Origin: DAOTZR01 sp034432595
GTDB taxonomy: Bacteria; Chloroflexota; Anaerolineae; B4-G1; SLSP01
Assembly: GCA_034432595.1 (NCBI GenBank)
Contig: DAOUBT010000080.1
Span: 1 to 26,018 of the forward strand
Reading direction: 5' to 3'
DNA: 26,018 nt
A program made the position numbers and the translations under genes. Below the pieces are notes generated by a model. That model did no database searches. It had not been told where the DNA came from and saw only the letters and a program-made list of their open reading frames with translations. Of the stretch, positions 22,974 through 26,018 are shown in pieces. The stretch's first letter is position 1. Every line of letters begins with the position of its first letter.

Positions 22974-24680
22974 ATGAGCGAACGCACCATCACCATTCAG
23001 GGTAACGCGCAGGGGACCGTCCTCATCACCGGCGACGGCAACCGCGTGACGCTCGGTCACGAACCCGGCGTCGCCTTCCGCCTGCTCGATGAGACCTTCC
23101 GCCAGCAGCAAGCGCACCGCGCCCCGGCCGATTTCTACAACGGCACGCGCCCCAACTGGGCCAACATCGCCCACGCCGACGACGCCCCGCGCGAGCTGCT
23201 CGACCGGCTGCTGGATTTCGTCAGCGCGGCGCAGCCCGAACAACGCGCCGCCGTGCTGACCGGCCTGAGCGGCGAGGGCAAGACCACCCTGCTCATGCGC
23301 CTGGCCTGGGAAGCCTCACAAGCCGGCTTCCTTGTCCTGTGGCGGCACTATGGCACGGTCGAAGCCCCGTATGAAAAACCCTTCCACGGCGCGCGGCGGG
23401 TGCTGATTTTCATAGACGACCTGCCCTACGTGGACAACCTGCCCCGCCTGATGAGCGACCTGAACGAAAGCGGCCTGCCCTTTGTGCTGCTCGGCACGGC
23501 GCGCACCCATGAGTGGGCCAACAGCCCGTTGCGCACCGAGACGGCGCGCCTGGCGGCCTGGCAGGAATTCTCCCTGGAGCGGCTCACCCCCCAAGAAGCC
23601 CAGCGGCTGCTGCAAACCCTGGAGGAACGCAAAGCCCTGGGGACCCTGGCAGACAAACCTTCCTCAGCGCGCCTGGACTACCTGCTCGACCGCCTGCAAG
23701 CCGACGGTCAACTGCTCCCCGCCATGCTCACCGCCCGCGCCGGCAAGGGCTTCGACGCCATCCTGGAAGACGTCTTCAGCCGCCTCAAAAGAATCTGGGG
23801 CGCGGAGCAGGCCGATTTCCTGCTGCGCGGCTACGCCGGCATCGCCCTGGCGCACCGCTTCGACTTCTGGATGAGCCGCCCGCTGCTGGCGCGTTTCCTG
23901 AACGTAGCGGAGCCTGACCTCGCCCCGCGCCTGATTGCCCCGCTGCGCGGCGAACTGACCGACATCACCGAAGCGGAAGAGCGCCGCCTCTACACCCGTC
24001 ACCCCTGGATTGCCGAACGTGCCCTCGGCCTGTTGTGCGGCCATCGCCTGCCCGAAGAGATGGACCTGTACGCCGACCTGTTCCGCGCCCTGGGCACCCT
24101 GCTGGCAGAGACGTCCCGCCCGGAAGAGCGCAAGCTGTTGACCATGCTCCCGCTGGCTTTCAAATACCGCAGTAATTTCGAAATGGCCCGCCACCTCTTC
24201 CAGCGCGCCGCCGCCGCCGACCCGAACGACGCCGTCACCTGGCAATCCTGGGCGCTGCTGGAGAAGGAGCAGGGGAACATCGCCCAAGCGCGGGAACTAT
24301 TCCAGCGCGCCAGCGCCGCCGACCCGAAACGTGAACTATTGACCAAATTTGCCACCTGGTACACCCTGTTCGATAAATATCCCACCTCAATCGGGCACGC
24401 CCTGGTTATTCCCAAAAAGTATGTCGAGAACTACTTTGCCCTCTCCACGCATACCAAAACTGCCCTGTGGCTGATGGTTGACTGCGTGCAAGACCTGCTT
24501 GCTGAACGTTTTCAGCCAGATGGCTTCAATGTAGGTATTAACATCGGCGCAGCAGCAGGTCAAACTGTGCCGCATGTGCATATCCACCTTGTCCCGCGTT
24601 ATACTGGGGATGTAGAAAATCCGCGAGGCGGGGTGAGACATGTGATTCCAAGAAAAGGGGACTACACAACATCAAGATAA
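22974..24680 (+). CDS. STAND-like NTPase with beta-repeat and TPR, fused to HIT domain
   Basis: A 568-residue fusion. Residues 5-28 form a short Gly-rich beta-repeat (TITIQGNAQG, LITGDGNRVTLG). A STAND-like P-loop domain follows: FYNGTRPNWANIAHADDAPRE (split here by no gap, about 54-74) before Walker A GLSGEGKTT (97-105), Walker B VLIFIDDLP with D148/D149, and LLGTAR near 172-177. A helical region leads to TPRs with ARxLFQRAxAADP at 405-417 and again 34 residues later at 439-451. Straight after the second TPR comes a HIT nucleotide-hydrolase domain (about 455-565): FDKYPTSIGHALVIPK, then the triad HVHIH (H534, H536, H538) and RYTGDVENPRGGVR. HIT proteins hydrolyse or transfer nucleoside phosphates. 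GC content falls at the TPR/HIT join. GAGG precedes the ATG. The function is inferred: NTP-driven switch with a HIT effector or processing domain. Confidence 0.82.
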   Translation: MSERTITIQGNAQGTVLITGDGNRVTLGHEPGVAFRLLDETFRQQQAHRAPADFYNGTRPNWANIAHADDAPRELLDRLLDFVSAAQPEQRAAVLTGLSGEGKTTLLMRLAWEASQAGFLVLWRHYGTVEAPYEKPFHGARRVLIFIDDLPYVDNLPRLMSDLNESGLPFVLLGTARTHEWANSPLRTETARLAAWQEFSLERLTPQEAQRLLQTLEERKALGTLADKPSSARLDYLLDRLQADGQLLPAMLTARAGKGFDAILEDVFSRLKRIWGAEQADFLLRGYAGIALAHRFDFWMSRPLLARFLNVAEPDLAPRLIAPLRGELTDITEAEERRLYTRHPWIAERALGLLCGHRLPEEMDLYADLFRALGTLLAETSRPEERKLLTMLPLAFKYRSNFEMARHLFQRAAAADPNDAVTWQSWALLEKEQGNIAQARELFQRASAADPKRELLTKFATWYTLFDKYPTSIGHALVIPKKYVENYFALSTHTKTALWLMVDCVQDLLAERFQPDGFNVGINIGAAAGQTVPHVHIHLVPRYTGDVENPRGGVRHVIPRKGDYTTSR

Positions 24681-24684
24681 ATCT

Positions 24685-25986
24685 ATGGCCGCTGAACATC
24701 GTTTCTTCTCTGCACATTCTGCTGCATTACACTGTATTCAAAACACTCTTCAGAACGCCAGTGACATTCGCATTGCCACGGCATATTTTGAAGTGTCTGG
24801 GTATCAGGCATTGCAAGAAGTCTTGCTTGGCAAAAGAATTCGTCTGCTCGTAGGGCGTCCCGAAGGCGGTGAGGACCGCGCCAAAGAGATGCTGGAGGAG
24901 TTCGTCCGCGAATTATCGCACGGCGCGCAAGAAGGACGCACACGCGCAATTCGGCAGCTTGTAGAGGCGCTTGAGCAGGGCTGGATGACTGTCGCAGTAG
25001 GGCAGTCGGATGAGGAACAGCCAGCCTGGTTGGACGCGCGTTACCTATATCATCATGCGAAACTCTACATCGCTGACCAGGTTGCCGCCGTTGTAACTTC
25101 GGCAAATTTTTCCCATCATGGACTATGCACCAGCCGTGAAGCAGGGTATGTGGTCACGAACCCTGAAGACGTCGCTTTCTTTGTCGAGCGCTTTGATGCC
25201 TACTTTCGTCAGGCGACGTCAATCACGCAAGAACTGATCGAGGCGCTGAAAGCCTGGCTGGAAAAATACGACCCTTATACCATCTATGCTCGCGCTTTGT
25301 TGGAATTGTACGGATTGCCCGACGAAAGCACTCCGCCCAAACTACCGCCATTGGCAGAATATCAAAAAGGCGTGGTATCGAGCGTGTTGCGCTCTCTACT
25401 GGAACAGAACGGCGCGTTTTTGGTGGCTTCTACGGGCTTGGGAAAAACCATCATCGCGGCGCATGTGGCGGCCTATTTACGAATGCGTGACGAGATACAA
25501 ACTGCAATCGTGGTTTGCCCGGCAGGCATGCGCGAGACTTGGCGGCGATGGATGCGCGCAGCCCACCTTTCTAGCGTTGAATTCTCGTACCACACGTTAG
25601 GGCGCAAGGACGGCGATAGCAACCTTCCTGTTTTGGAGCATGAATTGAAAGGGGTAACGGAAGAGACTCTTGTTATTCTTGATGAATCGCATCATTTGCG
25701 AAACGAAGACGGTCGTGATGGCGACTTACGTATCAGCAACGAACGTATTCAAAAGGCCATTCGAGAAAACAAAGGGCGGATTCTGTTGCTCACCGCCACA
25801 CCCTACGGGAAAAGTCTGGACGAAGTGCAAAGTCAGCTGAATCTTTTACCCCCGCCCAAATCAAAAGTAAACACCGCGCTTGGCCTGGAGATAGAGGCCA
25901 AAAGCTGGAGCATAGAAAAGCTTAAAGACCCATGGTTCGCTCATTTTTATGGCGGTTTGGCAGAATCAATGCAGAGCCTGGCGTAA
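24685..25986 (+). CDS. PLD-like nuclease/SF2 helicase, lacking the second RecA domain
   Basis: A 433-residue protein. The N-terminal phospholipase D-like domain (about 8-175) has one HKD motif, YHHAKLYIAD (H124, K126, D131) with SANFSHHG after it; such single-HKD domains usually dimerise and cut nucleic acids. A superfamily 2 helicase domain follows: YQKG (Q227), Walker A STGLGKT (249-255), motif Ia VVCPAG, the DESH box (333-336) and motif III TATP (370-373). The frame ends about 60 residues later at TAA, before any motif IV-VI, so the second RecA lobe is missing. Either the gene is frameshifted or split, with the rest beyond the window, or it is a remnant. It lies 4 nt after the NTPase-HIT stop, in one operon. 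GC is about 50%, well below the genes to its left. Confidence 0.82.
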   Translation: MAAEHRFFSAHSAALHCIQNTLQNASDIRIATAYFEVSGYQALQEVLLGKRIRLLVGRPEGGEDRAKEMLEEFVRELSHGAQEGRTRAIRQLVEALEQGWMTVAVGQSDEEQPAWLDARYLYHHAKLYIADQVAAVVTSANFSHHGLCTSREAGYVVTNPEDVAFFVERFDAYFRQATSITQELIEALKAWLEKYDPYTIYARALLELYGLPDESTPPKLPPLAEYQKGVVSSVLRSLLEQNGAFLVASTGLGKTIIAAHVAAYLRMRDEIQTAIVVCPAGMRETWRRWMRAAHLSSVEFSYHTLGRKDGDSNLPVLEHELKGVTEETLVILDESHHLRNEDGRDGDLRISNERIQKAIRENKGRILLLTATPYGKSLDEVQSQLNLLPPPKSKVNTALGLEIEAKSWSIEKLKDPWFAHFYGGLAESMQSLA

Positions 25987-26018
25987 ATGTCTGTAGAGAA
26001 GCCCAACAACGCCAGAAT
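25987..26018 (+). CDS. Possible start of next gene, cut by window end
   Basis: An ATG directly follows the helicase stop (TAAATG) and opens ten codons (MSVEKPNNAR) before the window ends. It could start a gene encoding the missing helicase half or an unrelated product. No ribosome site of note is visible; evidence is only the start-stop junction. Confidence 0.25.
   Translation, partial: MSVEKPNNAR

Noticed and set aside
24327..24680. HIT domain as a separate gene
   Set aside because: The frame is open from the NTPase through the HIT domain. The only start candidate near the HIT domain edge is an in-frame TTG with no ribosome site, so a fusion is the simpler reading, subject to a read check.

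Overview
The window looks like chromosomal DNA of a Chloroflexota bacterium (Anaerolineae, Ardenticatenia or Caldilineae type). This is inferred from GC-rich coding, threonine-proline stalks on secreted proteins, a YLPLV-type motif on a GHL10-like protein, a CxxC-bearing HDFNN-type hybrid kinase, and AGGAGG ribosome sites with sigma70-like promoters. No marker gene settles the lineage. There are no rRNA, tRNA, CRISPR or transposase genes.

Layout. 1-438 is non-coding with fragments of a GC-rich palindromic repeat. 439-7742 is a minus-strand cluster: a 5TM hybrid histidine kinase, a GT39-like membrane glycosyltransferase translationally coupled to it, a small zinc-ribbon protein and an Lnt/nitrilase-type membrane enzyme. 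A 365-bp gap holds a REP-like hairpin. A secreted GHL10-like glycosidase (minus) diverges from a membrane-anchored cyclophilin, an AhpD-like protein and a ParB-Usp-Usp fusion (plus). A UDP-glucuronate decarboxylase-like SDR (minus) converges on that operon and diverges from a THEP1-type NTPase. A helical protein and an SPFH protein follow under their own promoter and end at a strong hairpin. Next come an unknown protein and a DapA-family aldolase (both minus), then a Tat-exported L,D-transpeptidase ending in a hairpin with 14 T.

19057-26018 is the accessory part. A lipoprotein gene has a near-consensus promoter that would give a leaderless mRNA. A minus operon carries two proteins sharing a Gly/Val/Asp-rich beta-repeat (GGGAYVG..VTV..G.FVGRD) and a single-pass membrane protein with a TP stalk. 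Divergent from it is a P-loop NTPase that begins with a related repeat (ITGDGNRV), continues into TPRs and then fuses in frame to a HIT domain. A PLD-nuclease/SF2-helicase gene follows, lacking its second RecA domain. A 9-bp perfect inverted repeat sits midway between the two divergent promoters. I read this as a candidate conflict or stress-sensing locus: repeat-bearing adaptors, a membrane sensor, a STAND-like switch, and HIT plus PLD-helicase effectors. The parts are recognisable; this combination is not one I can match to a named system, and its function is inference.

Composition falls from about 63-72% GC in the NTPase/TPR part to about 48-52% in the HIT/helicase part, so the fusion point probably marks a recombination junction.
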